64,000 nucleotides of DNA from Pantoea sp. (GTDB lineage: Bacteria > Pseudomonadota > Gammaproteobacteria > Enterobacterales > Enterobacteriaceae), in the NCBI RefSeq assembly GCF_028283705.1, contig NZ_JAPWKD010000002.1, positions 272,714-336,713 on the forward strand. The letters run 5' to 3'. The notes under the pieces are model-generated. The model ran no database searches. It was not told where the DNA came from and saw only the letters and a list, made by a program, of their open reading frames with translations. Below are positions 38,395 to 46,453 of the stretch, piece by piece (position 1 is the first letter of the stretch; every line of letters begins with the position of its first letter). The position numbers and the translations under genes were made by a program.

Positions 38395-38421
38395 AGCCAG
38401 CCTGCGGGCTGGCTTTTTTTT
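38395..38421 (+). terminator. Rho-independent terminator of ldtB
   Basis: The stem AGCCAGCC / GGGCTGGCT with a 3-nt loop is followed by eight T residues, 19 bp after the ldtB stop. Confidence 0.92.
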
Positions 38422-38438
38422 GCCCGCTGCCAAAAAAC

Positions 38439-38497
38439 GCGCGATAAATCGCGCCGCTACGGTTGTGTGCGGTCTGTAGCGGCGCGATTTATCGCGC
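38439..38497. repeat. Two 22-bp palindromic units in perfect inverted orientation
   Basis: A 22-bp unit, GCGCGATAAATCGCGC followed by CGCTAC (38439-38460), is mirrored exactly at 38476-38497 across 15 bp. Each unit also contains its own GCGCGAT/ATCGCGC stem. This is the clearest example of the dispersed palindrome family and lies between convergent genes. It resembles REP/BIME architecture. Confidence 0.9.
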
Positions 38498-38508
38498 AAA
38501 TCCTGCTA

Positions 38509-39531
38509 TCACCGCGGCCGTCGCAGCGCCAGCCAGCCGGCCACCAGGGTAAATGCCAGCACCACCAGCACCAGCAGCAAAAAACCGTGCGGATTACTCG
38601 CCAGCGGGATACCGCCGACATTCATACCAAAGAATCCCGCCACGATATTGATTGGCAGCGCCAGTACGGTAATCACCGTCAGCAAAAACAGCGTGCGGTT
38701 GCTCTGCTCCATCAAACGGGCGGCAATCTCCTCCTGCAACAGGCGAATACGCTCCATCAGGCTGGCGAGATCGTTTAACGCCACGCTGAACTCTTCGGTA
38801 AAAATTCGCAGCTCGCTCAACTGCTCCCGCTTCAGCCAACCCGGTGGCCGGTTGAGCAAACGAAACAATGCCGCCGGTTCCGGTGCCAGCAAGCGCTGAA
38901 TACGCAGCAACATCCGCCGCAGACGTCCCAGCTCGCTGCGGTTGGCTTTGATCGCCGGACTGAGCAGACGTTCTTCTATGGCATCCACCGCCGCGCTGGA
39001 ACGGCGCACCACTTGCTCCAGCTGTGCCTCCTGTTCGCCCAGCAACCACAGCAGCAGCGCATCAGGCTGGCGGAACTGCAAGCGATCCAGTTGCTGGTGC
39101 ATACGTTCAATCATCCCCACCGGCCGGTAACGCGCGCTGACAATAATCTGCTCACGACACCAGATCCACAGGGTGGCGTTCTGCGCACTGCGCTCTTCCT
39201 TGCTAAAAGTCACATCATTGAGTACCGCCAGCAGCGCATCATTTTGCTGTGCCAGCCGGGTGCGAGGCGAGGCGGAATGGATCTCATCGAAGAAATCGCT
39301 GTCTACTGCAAAATGGACCTGAACCCAGCGCTCAGCCCGGGCGTGGTTAAGGTTGATATGCAGCCAGAGAAAGTGGGCTTCCGGTAACGTCTGACGTGCC
39401 AGTTGCGCCGCTTCGCGTGCACTGAGTCGCTGGGGTGGCAGGTCAGGGGTGAACAGGTAACCATGAATCAGCCCGGCCACTTCATTATTGAAGTCGGGCA
39501 ACGTAGTGAGCGGCAGAACAGGCTGGAGCAT
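38509..39531 (-). CDS. CorA-family zinc/magnesium transporter (ZntB-like)
   Basis: The 340-residue protein has a long cytoplasmic alpha/beta domain and two C-terminal membrane helices. The pore motif GMN is in FFGMNVGGIPLA (near residue 305), closer to ZntB than to CorA. It would move Zn2+ or Mg2+ across the inner membrane. The ATG was preferred over a TTG three codons upstream. Confidence 0.87.
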   Translation of the reverse strand: MLQPVLPLTTLPDFNNEVAGLIHGYLFTPDLPPQRLSAREAAQLARQTLPEAHFLWLHINLNHARAERWVQVHFAVDSDFFDEIHSASPRTRLAQQNDALLAVLNDVTFSKEERSAQNATLWIWCREQIIVSARYRPVGMIERMHQQLDRLQFRQPDALLLWLLGEQEAQLEQVVRRSSAAVDAIEERLLSPAIKANRSELGRLRRMLLRIQRLLAPEPAALFRLLNRPPGWLKREQLSELRIFTEEFSVALNDLASLMERIRLLQEEIAARLMEQSNRTLFLLTVITVLALPINIVAGFFGMNVGGIPLASNPHGFLLLVLVVLAFTLVAGWLALRRPR

Positions 39532-39581
39532 AGCGATCAAAAAATCCGGCTGCGGACAGACCCACAGCCTGCGTCAGCAAT

Positions 39582-39627
39582 ATGACAGAACGATGACAGC
39601 CAGCCCGCGACATCATCATTCTGTCAT
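39582..39627. promoter_or_regulatory. Candidate PhoB boxes between zntB-like gene and pit
   Basis: ATGACAG occurs at 39582 and 39593, an 11-bp step. Read on the minus strand this is CTGTCAT-N4-CTGTCAT, the two-half-site PhoB box. A third CTGTCAT lies at 39621 on the plus strand with a weak partner 11 bp before it. The downstream genes are a phosphate transporter and a polyphosphate kinase, so phosphate control is plausible. The orientation of the best box faces the other gene, so activation versus repression is unclear. Confidence 0.55.
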
Positions 39628-39695
39628 ACAAAGCAGGTATCACACTGCGGGTAACGGTTGCCATTCGGCACCGTCATCCACCATCGGGGTGTGTT

Positions 39696-41303
39696 ATGAG
39701 TGATAACAGTTTACCTGCATCAGCGTCATCAGGCGCTGGACGCCCGAATCTGCATCAACGCGGCGGTCGTTTTTCCCGCTCGCTGTTTCTGCTGCTGGTG
39801 CTCGCCGGTCTGGCTTTCACCGCCGTCAACCTGTTTAACGATGTTTCCGATACCGGCGCGCCGGTCACAAGTTATACCCCTTTTCTGCTGCTTGGGCTGG
39901 CGCTGCTGATCGCCCTTGGATTTGAGTTCGTCAATGGCTTTCACGATACTGCCAACGCGGTGGCTACAGTGATTTATACCCATTCGCTCACACCTGGCGT
40001 GGCGGTGGTCTGGTCCGGTTTATGTAACTTTCTTGGCGTACTGCTCTCCAGCGGCGTGGTGGCGTTCGGCATTATCTCGCTGCTGCCGGTGGAGCTGATT
40101 TTGCAGGCCGGGAGCGGCAACGGCTTTGCCATGGTATATGCGCTGTTGTTCTCAGCGATTATCTGGAACCTCGGCACCTGGTATTTTGGCCTGCCCTCTT
40201 CCTCCTCGCATACGCTGATTGGTTCGATTATCGGCGTCGGCGTGGCCAATGCCCTGCTGCATGGCCGCAGTGGCACCAGCGGTGTTGACTGGGATCAGGC
40301 GCTGAAAGTCGGCTACTCGCTGTTGCTGTCACCCGTTGTCGGTTTTCTCTGTGCCGCCCTGCTGATGCTGGCGATGAAGGCGTTAATTCGTAACCGTCAG
40401 CTGTATGAAGCGCCGAAGAATGACCAGCCGCCGCCGGTCTGGATTCGTGGCTTGCTGATCCTCACCTGCACTGGCGTGTCCTTTGCTCACGGCTCAAATG
40501 ATGGGCAGAAAGGCATGGGGCTGATTATGCTGATTCTGGTCGGCACTATGCCCATCGCCTACGCCCTGAACCGGTCGCTGCCGCCTGATCAGATCCCACG
40601 CGTCGCTGCTTTAACTCAGGTAACCGAGCAACAACTTCTGTCCCTGCAACCGACGCCCGCGACCATGCCAGCACCGCGTGACGTGCTGACCGAGTTTGTG
40701 CGCACCGGACAATCGCGCCCGCAGGTACTTCCGGCGCTGGGCATGATGCTGGGAGATATTGGCGATCAAATCCGGCGCTACGGTTCGATGGAAAACATCC
40801 CGGCGCAGGCGGTCACCAACACGCGTAATGACATGTATCTGGCATCCGAGTCCATCAAGCATCTGCAAACCGCCAAAGTCGCGCTGCCGGAAGAGACCGA
40901 GCGCAATCTGACGGCGGTGAAACGTGAGCTGGACAGTGCCACCCGCTTTATCCCGATGTGGGTGAAAGTGGTGGTCGCCATCGCGTTGGGTCTCGGCACC
41001 ATGGTGGGCTGGCGGCGCATTGTGGTGACGGTGGGCGAACGTATTGGCAAAACTCACCTCAACTACGCCCAGGGGGCCAGCGCCGAACTGGTGGCGATGG
41101 CGACTATCGGGGCTGCCGACGGCTTTGGTCTGCCGGTTTCCACCACCCATGTGCTCTCGTCAGGCGTGGCGGGCACCATGGCGGCCAACCGTTCGGGCTT
41201 ACAGCTCGCAACCCTGCGCAACCTGGCGATCGCCTGGGTGCTGACGCTGCCGGTTTCTATTCTTCTTTCGGGCTTGCTTTACGCCCTGTTTATCCATCTT
41301 TAA
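39696..41303 (+). CDS. Inorganic phosphate transporter, Pit family
   Basis: The 535-residue inner-membrane protein is a PiT (Pho-4) transporter that couples phosphate or metal-phosphate uptake to protons. The two inverted signature repeats are GFEFVNGFHDTANAVATVIYT (residues about 75-95) and FAHGSNDGQKGMGLI (about 265-280). About ten membrane segments flank a long cytoplasmic loop (about 310-425). It starts a two-gene unit with the polyphosphate kinase, 12 bp apart. Confidence 0.93.
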   Translation: MSDNSLPASASSGAGRPNLHQRGGRFSRSLFLLLVLAGLAFTAVNLFNDVSDTGAPVTSYTPFLLLGLALLIALGFEFVNGFHDTANAVATVIYTHSLTPGVAVVWSGLCNFLGVLLSSGVVAFGIISLLPVELILQAGSGNGFAMVYALLFSAIIWNLGTWYFGLPSSSSHTLIGSIIGVGVANALLHGRSGTSGVDWDQALKVGYSLLLSPVVGFLCAALLMLAMKALIRNRQLYEAPKNDQPPPVWIRGLLILTCTGVSFAHGSNDGQKGMGLIMLILVGTMPIAYALNRSLPPDQIPRVAALTQVTEQQLLSLQPTPATMPAPRDVLTEFVRTGQSRPQVLPALGMMLGDIGDQIRRYGSMENIPAQAVTNTRNDMYLASESIKHLQTAKVALPEETERNLTAVKRELDSATRFIPMWVKVVVAIALGLGTMVGWRRIVVTVGERIGKTHLNYAQGASAELVAMATIGAADGFGLPVSTTHVLSSGVAGTMAANRSGLQLATLRNLAIAWVLTLPVSILLSGLLYALFIHL

Positions 41304-41315
41304 CGGTGACTGGAT

Positions 41316-42233
41316 ATGGCCACACACGACAATACTTTTCAAAGCGAGACCTTCCACCAACGCCTGCTCCAGGAGTTCTACGATAGCTACGACGAAGAAC
41401 TCGAAATGGAACTGGACGACCTGCGTTTTGGCGACGGCCAGCCACAGGCCGATGACGAAAAGACCTGGCGACGCCAGTATTTCCGCGAACTGCTGCATTT
41501 GCAGGGCGAACTGGTGAAGATGCAGGATTGGGTGATGCGCACCGGGCATCGCATGGTGATTCTATTTGAAGGACGCGATGCTGCCGGTAAAGGCGGGGTG
41601 ATTAAACGCATCACCCAGCGCCTTAATCCGCGCACCTGCCGGGTCGCGGCGCTGCCTGCCCCAAACGATCGTGAGAAAACCCAATGGTATTTTCAGCGCT
41701 ATATCGCCCATCTGCCTGCCGCGGGTGAAATGGTGCTGTTCGACCGCAGCTGGTACAACCGTGCCGGGGTGGAGCGCGTGATGGGTTTTTGCAACGATGA
41801 TGAAGTCGAAGAGTTTTATCGCAGCGTGCCGGAGTTTGAAAAAATGCTGACACGCAGCGGGATTCAGATCGTCAAATACTGGTTTTCCATCACCGATGAG
41901 GAGCAGGAGCTGCGCTTCCTCAGCCGTATTCACGATCCGCTAAAGCAATGGAAACTCAGCCCGATGGATCTGGAGAGCCGCCGCCGCTGGGAAGAATATA
42001 CCGAGGCGAAAGAAGAGATGCTGGCACGTACCCACATCGACGAAGCGCCGTGGTGGGTGGTACAGGGTGTGGATAAGAAGCGTGCTCGTCTCAATTGCAT
42101 TAGCCATCTGCTGCAACAGGTGCCTTACGAAGAAAGCGAGCAAAAGGCGATTGTGTTACCGGTGCGCGAGCGTCATGAAGACTATCGTCGGGCACCGGTG
42201 CCGGATCATATGATCGTACCGGAAAAGTATTAA
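41316..42233 (+). CDS. ppk2: Polyphosphate kinase 2 family protein
   Basis: PPK2 enzymes move phosphate between polyphosphate and nucleotides. The 305-residue single-domain protein has Walker A EGRDAAGKGG near residues 85-94, the Walker B and lid block FDRSWYNRAGVERVMGF near 140-157, and a C-terminal lid helix region. Single-domain forms usually phosphorylate nucleoside diphosphates or monophosphates; the subclass is not fixed. Its place right after a phosphate transporter couples import to storage or use. Confidence 0.93.
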   Translation: MATHDNTFQSETFHQRLLQEFYDSYDEELEMELDDLRFGDGQPQADDEKTWRRQYFRELLHLQGELVKMQDWVMRTGHRMVILFEGRDAAGKGGVIKRITQRLNPRTCRVAALPAPNDREKTQWYFQRYIAHLPAAGEMVLFDRSWYNRAGVERVMGFCNDDEVEEFYRSVPEFEKMLTRSGIQIVKYWFSITDEEQELRFLSRIHDPLKQWKLSPMDLESRRRWEEYTEAKEEMLARTHIDEAPWWVVQGVDKKRARLNCISHLLQQVPYEESEQKAIVLPVRERHEDYRRAPVPDHMIVPEKY

Positions 42234-43435
42234 CCCGAAGTTGGCACGGTCGTGCGGCGACCGTGCTGCTGTTGCAGACGGAGCGTAATCAGAAATGCGC
42301 CGAGCACCATCAGCGCTGCCGCCAGGTAGACCGATTGCATCCCCCAGTGACTGATCAGCAACCCCGCCACCGGGCCGGTCAACCCCAGTCCCAAATCCAG
42401 AAAGGCGGAATAGGTGCCGAGCGCCGACCCCTGATCCTGCTGCTGCACCCGTTTGACCGCCTCCACCCCCAGCGCCGGGAAGATCAGCGAGAAGCCTGCC
42501 CCGGTGAGGAAAGCCCCCAGATCCACCAGCCAGGCACTGTCTGCCTGCCAGATCAACAGCAGACCGGCACATTCCAGTACAAAGGAGACCAGCGACACTT
42601 TCAGGCCACCGAAACGCGTGATGTAACGGCCAAAGCCAAGACGCACAATGACAAAGCCGAGGCTGAACACCGTCAGCGCAAAGGCTGCCCCGCTCCAGTC
42701 ACGGCTGGCAAAATAAAGGGTGATAAAGGTGGAGATCACCCCAAAGCCGATAGTGCCGAAACCGAGCGCCAGACCGAACAACCATACGCGGCTGACCACG
42801 CGATGGAACGGAATACGCACGCCCGCCGTCACGCTGACCGGAGGTTTTTGATACGCCAGCACAAAACCTACGATGCCCATCAGCACCACCAGACCGGCAA
42901 AACCGCTGATACCAAACCATTGATTCAGCAGCACACCGAGCGGCGCACCAATCGCCATAGCAAAATAGGTGGCGACCCCGTTCCAGGAAATCACCCGCGC
43001 CGTCTGCAACGGCCCGACAATATTCATTCCCCACAGCGTCGAACCGGTGCTGCTGAAGCTCTCCCCGACGCCGAGAAACACCCGTCCCAGTGCCAGCAGC
43101 AGCAGGCTAAGCACCGGCAGGTCACGGCATAACGCGGCGACAATCGACAGCACACCACTCATGCCACAGCAAATCAAGCCAAGCATCACCACACGTTTCG
43201 GACCAAAGCGATCCGCCAGGCGACCAGAATGCGGACGGCTCATCAGGGTGGCGAAATACTGAACGCTGATGATCAACCCCGCCATAAAGGAGCTGAAACC
43301 GAGCTGGTTATGCACAAATCCCGGCAGCACCGCCAGCGGCAGCCCCACGGAGAGATAGCAAAAAAAGGTGAAAATCAGGACGGAGACAATACGTTTATTT
43401 AACTGAGCATTACTCAGTACGGCGGCGTCAGACAT
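42230..43435 (-). CDS. MFS transporter, YhhS/YfcJ family
   Basis: The 401-residue protein has 12 hydrophobic segments and the MFS loop motif GRLADRFGPKRVV after helix 2. It is similar to E. coli YhhS and YfcJ along its length (LSVGLPLAVLPGFVH, RVFLGVGESF, STLWGMN). The substrate is unknown. It overlaps the PPK2 gene tail to tail by 4 bp. Confidence 0.9.
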   Translation of the reverse strand: MSDAAVLSNAQLNKRIVSVLIFTFFCYLSVGLPLAVLPGFVHNQLGFSSFMAGLIISVQYFATLMSRPHSGRLADRFGPKRVVMLGLICCGMSGVLSIVAALCRDLPVLSLLLLALGRVFLGVGESFSSTGSTLWGMNIVGPLQTARVISWNGVATYFAMAIGAPLGVLLNQWFGISGFAGLVVLMGIVGFVLAYQKPPVSVTAGVRIPFHRVVSRVWLFGLALGFGTIGFGVISTFITLYFASRDWSGAAFALTVFSLGFVIVRLGFGRYITRFGGLKVSLVSFVLECAGLLLIWQADSAWLVDLGAFLTGAGFSLIFPALGVEAVKRVQQQDQGSALGTYSAFLDLGLGLTGPVAGLLISHWGMQSVYLAAALMVLGAFLITLRLQQQHGRRTTVPTSG

Positions 43436-43755
43436 GAGCGGTGGCGTAGCGTAACTGGGTGAAGTTGAAGCACTACTATACCCTTAGCCTGCTAATGGGT
43501 CGCGCTTTTTTTACCCTGGATTAACCAGTGGTTACTGTTTCCATTTGATAGAAACAGTCGCTGCGCTCTGACGAGTTAATCGAACGATGAATTACCCTCA
43601 CTTAGCCAAACATGCAAGTTGCTGAGCTAAAGTGTGGCTCATCTCATAAAAACAAAATCCTCCTCCTTCCGGCGATAAAAAAATCCATCCTCCGTGTTAT
43701 TGTCACCATGAGAAACAAATGGACATTCGTACTTATGCGACATGGAAGGGTAAAT
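43436..43755. other. Gene-free stretch before hcp with one inverted repeat
   Basis: This 320-bp region holds no convincing gene. ACTGTTTC (43534-43541) is exactly mirrored by GAAACAGT (43551-43558) with a 9-bp spacer, which may be an operator or hairpin. From about 43560 base composition becomes AT-rich and stays so to 45480. An in-frame extension of hcp into this region has no homology and was rejected. Confidence 0.6.
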
Positions 43756-44211
43756 ATGAACAGTTTATTTTTAAAAGTAGAGGGTGTTGCTGGTGAATCA
43801 AAAGATGCATCCCATCCAGGTTGGATCGACATAAAGAATTACAGCTGGGGTGCATGGCGTTCCGGTAATGGTCCGGGGATGGGAAATTACCGGAATCTTA
43901 TCGTACATACACAAATCGATAAAGCGACACCCGCATTGATTCTGATGACAACCAACGGAAAAAAAATACGCAAAGTTGAGATGTCTGCCTGCAAAGCCGG
44001 TTTTAATCAGGCCGAGTATTATCGCATCACTCTGGAAAATGTTCTGGTCTTTGAAGCCCAGCTTCGGGATGACAGCCACACGACCCATGTTGAGTATGAG
44101 TTTCAGGCCGACATCGTCAAAATTCAATATTGGGAACAAACATCGGCAGGAATTAAGGGCGCTGAAACCCGTTCTGGCTGGAATATTAAGGAAAACAGGT
44201 CAGAATTTTAA
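43756..44211 (+). CDS. hcp: Type VI secretion Hcp family protein
   Basis: Hcp forms the hexameric rings of the T6SS inner tube and can carry effectors in its lumen. The 151-residue protein shows the family start FLKVEGVAGESKDASHPGWI, then IDIKNYSWG, and the late strand YEFQADIVKIQYW. GGAAGGG precedes the ATG. No sheath, baseplate or ClpV gene lies in the window, so this is an orphan hcp whose core machinery must be elsewhere. It is followed by a DUF3289 gene 12 bp later. Confidence 0.92.
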   Translation: MNSLFLKVEGVAGESKDASHPGWIDIKNYSWGAWRSGNGPGMGNYRNLIVHTQIDKATPALILMTTNGKKIRKVEMSACKAGFNQAEYYRITLENVLVFEAQLRDDSHTTHVEYEFQADIVKIQYWEQTSAGIKGAETRSGWNIKENRSEF

Positions 44212-44223
44212 CAGGGAAGTTAA

Positions 44224-45009
44224 ATGATGGAAATGCTAAGCAGCCCCATCGGACTGTTCAGTTCGAGAAATAAGCGCAATGATTATCGCGCTGACGATAT
44301 GTTTTGCGGAGATTTAACCACCGAAGATTGCATCAAAAAATATAATCTGCGGGATATTTCTGTTCATCTGAACCCTTATACTCGTCAGCGGATCGGTGCA
44401 CTCGCTAACACCCCACTACCAAAAGATGAAGTGAATCGGATTCTGTTTAATGAGTTTAGGGAGTTGTCAAAATTATATGCATTTTACGGACCTTATAAGG
44501 AAATAATCATTAGGTTGATTGATCATATGCAGGAGAACAGCGGCAGACCCTATGAATCATCACTGTTAAACTCAGCGTTTCGGGAGTTGATTTTGGATGA
44601 GCAGGGAGAAAAAAGCATGTACCAGGCAATAAAAAAAGAATTAGTTGATAATTTTCGCGACCTCAACCGTCAAAGAATTAATAGTTTAAAGGGAGAAATT
44701 ATGGACAGAAGGATGCCAATGTTTGCCAGAAAAATTGACGCATTTAATGGCATGGGCATCAGTATTCATCAAATACACTCAGTCAACATCACATTAGAGT
44801 CAGTCAAAATTTCCGCTCAGCGTTTCAATGCAATATTAAAATTCAGAGCTCAGGACCACTTTGGTCTTGATGAAAGAGACATAATCCATCCATTCTATAA
44901 GCAATTTAGAATATTCAGAATTTGGTTTATATTACAGCGCCATAGAGATTATGCGTTTAAACCGTTCCTTACCAATATGGATGCCACTATTCATGTTAAT
45001 GAACAGTAA
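44224..45009 (+). CDS. DUF3289 family protein, candidate T6SS effector
   Basis: The 261-residue protein has no signal peptide. It carries the DUF3289 pattern: YRADDMFCGDLT near residue 20, and a strongly conserved C-terminal block with INGLGIT-like FNGMGISIHQIH near 175, AQDHFGLDERDI near 212 and RDYAFKPFLTNMD near 240. DUF3289 genes are commonly found with hcp, and the operon with Hcp before it and a DUF943 membrane protein after it suggests a toxin-immunity pair. Activity is unknown. The segment is AT-rich relative to flanking genes. Confidence 0.82.
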   Translation: MMEMLSSPIGLFSSRNKRNDYRADDMFCGDLTTEDCIKKYNLRDISVHLNPYTRQRIGALANTPLPKDEVNRILFNEFRELSKLYAFYGPYKEIIIRLIDHMQENSGRPYESSLLNSAFRELILDEQGEKSMYQAIKKELVDNFRDLNRQRINSLKGEIMDRRMPMFARKIDAFNGMGISIHQIHSVNITLESVKISAQRFNAILKFRAQDHFGLDERDIIHPFYKQFRIFRIWFILQRHRDYAFKPFLTNMDATIHVNEQ

Positions 45010-45481
45010 GAAAAAGAAAACCCTCCTCTGTACAGCGTTGCTTTTTTGTGTTTATAAATTCGTACAGCCATTTTTTCTGACACCCGTAATAATCGACAGC
45101 TTTTACGTTGAGGGCGTTCTGAGAATCATTATTAAAAACCCACCACCTACAGCTAAAACCTTCGTTTCATGGTGGATGAAAAATAAAGACTCAACCCTAA
45201 AAAAACACGCCATTTCTGAAATTAAGCAATTGAGATATATAGTATTTATTGATTATGGAGAAGGATTTGTTGAACTTCCTGGCACTGAAAACTTTTTTAC
45301 CGGAGCAAGCGATAACGACTATTTCTGTTTTGATGAAATTAAAAATAAGAAAAATTGTTTATATCGAGATTTCCCTTTGAGAATTCATATTGAAAAACAA
45401 CAATATCGTATAATATATCAGGGTGATAAAAATTATCTTATTGATTTAAAATCAGAAAAAATCGAAAGGGATGATAAGTAA
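44999..45481 (+). CDS. DUF943 family membrane protein, candidate immunity protein
   Basis: The 160-residue product has a basic N-terminus (NSKKKK) and one membrane helix (about residues 8-27), followed by a periplasmic domain with PPTAKTFVSWWMKNKD, which fits DUF943. Its ATG lies inside the end of the DUF3289 gene (11-bp overlap), so the two are translated together. Base composition is the lowest in the window (17 G/C of 60 at 45181-45240). An immunity role for the preceding protein is inferred from position and family habit. Confidence 0.78.
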   Translation: MNSKKKKTLLCTALLFCVYKFVQPFFLTPVIIDSFYVEGVLRIIIKNPPPTAKTFVSWWMKNKDSTLKKHAISEIKQLRYIVFIDYGEGFVELPGTENFFTGASDNDYFCFDEIKNKKNCLYRDFPLRIHIEKQQYRIIYQGDKNYLIDLKSEKIERDDK

Positions 45482-45495
45482 CCTCCCCCCTTTAA

Positions 45496-46449
45496 TCATA
45501 TTTTACCCAGCGTCCTGGCATGACGCTCAATCGCCGTGGCAATCTCTGCCGAGACTTTCAATGTGCGAATTTCGCTGAACAGCCCATCGGCCTCGTGATA
45601 CGCCTTACGCAGATAGCCCAGCCATTGCTTAATTCGTGCCACATGATACAAACCGGTATCGCCCTGCTTTTCCAGCTGAGTGTATTTCTGTAACAGCGTC
45701 ACCACATCCGGCCACGCCATTGGGGCTTCGTTATACTTCACCACCCGGCTCAGGTTCGGCACGTTGAGCGCGCCGCGTCCCAGCATCACTGCATCGCAAC
45801 CGGTGATACGCAGACAATCCTGCGCATCCTGCCAGTTCCAGATTTCACCATTGGCGATCACCGGAATGCGCAGACGCTGACGAATTTCGCCAATCGCCTG
45901 CCAGTTGATGCTTTCGGCCCGGTAGCCTTCTTCTTTGGTACGGCCATGCACCACCAGTTCGCTGGCACCCGCCTGCTGCACCGCATCGGCGATTTCGAAA
46001 CAGCGCTCGCTGGAGTCCCAGCCGAGACGCACTTTGACCGTCACCGGCAGATGATCCGGCACGGCTTCCCGCATCGCTTTAGCTCCGCGGTAAATCAGTT
46101 CCGGATCTTTCAGCAGCGTAGCGCCACCGCCGCTGCCGTTAACCAGCTTTGACGGGCAGCCACAGTTGAGATCAACCCCCCAGGAACCCAGCTCCACCGC
46201 ACGCGCGGCGTTTTCTGCCAGCCACTCGGGATATTGTCCCAGCAATTGCAGCCGCACGCGCGTACCAGACGGCGTACGGCTGTGGTATTGCAGTTCCGGA
46301 CAGAGACGATAGAAGGATTTTACCGGCAGCAGCTGATCGACCACGCGCAAAAACTCGGTGATGCAAAGGTCATAATCATTCACTTCCGAGAGCAGCTCGC
46401 GCACCAGCGAATCGAGCACGCCCTCCATCGGCGCCAGTAACACCCTCAT
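45496..46449 (-). CDS. dusC: tRNA-dihydrouridine(16) synthase DusC
   Basis: DusC uses FMN and NADPH to reduce U16 in tRNA. The 317-residue protein begins [20 protein letters not shown] and has catalytic Cys in DLNCGCPSK near residue 98, then KVRLGWD and [10 protein letters not shown] long in-frame extension into the rhlE tail codes for basic low-complexity sequence and is a shadow. The start is 4 bp after the rhlE stop, so the two may be one operon. In E. coli dusC closes the yoh block and is far from rhlE. Confidence 0.95.
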   Translation of the reverse strand: MRVLLAPMEGVLDSLVRELLSEVNDYDLCITEFLRVVDQLLPVKSFYRLCPELQYHSRTPSGTRVRLQLLGQYPEWLAENAARAVELGSWGVDLNCGCPSKLVNGSGGGATLLKDPELIYRGAKAMREAVPDHLPVTVKVRLGWDSSERCFEIADAVQQAGASELVVHGRTKEEGYRAESINWQAIGEIRQRLRIPVIANGEIWNWQDAQDCLRITGCDAVMLGRGALNVPNLSRVVKYNEAPMAWPDVVTLLQKYTQLEKQGDTGLYHVARIKQWLGYLRKAYHEADGLFSEIRTLKVSAEIATAIERHARTLGKI

Positions 46450-46453
46450 GGTC

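Noticed and set aside
38439..38497. Possible CRISPR-like repeats
   Set aside because: Only two inverted units with one 15-bp spacer and no cas genes; this is a palindromic REP/BIME-type element.
43612..43755. Longer hcp reading frame with 48 extra residues
   Set aside because: The extension has no Hcp homology, and the ATG at 43756 has a good GGAAGGG site and the usual family N-terminus.
43436..45495. Prophage or integrative element at dusC
   Set aside because: The islet abuts the 3' end of dusC and is AT-rich, but I find no integrase, no flanking direct repeat and no phage structural gene other than the T6SS-type hcp.
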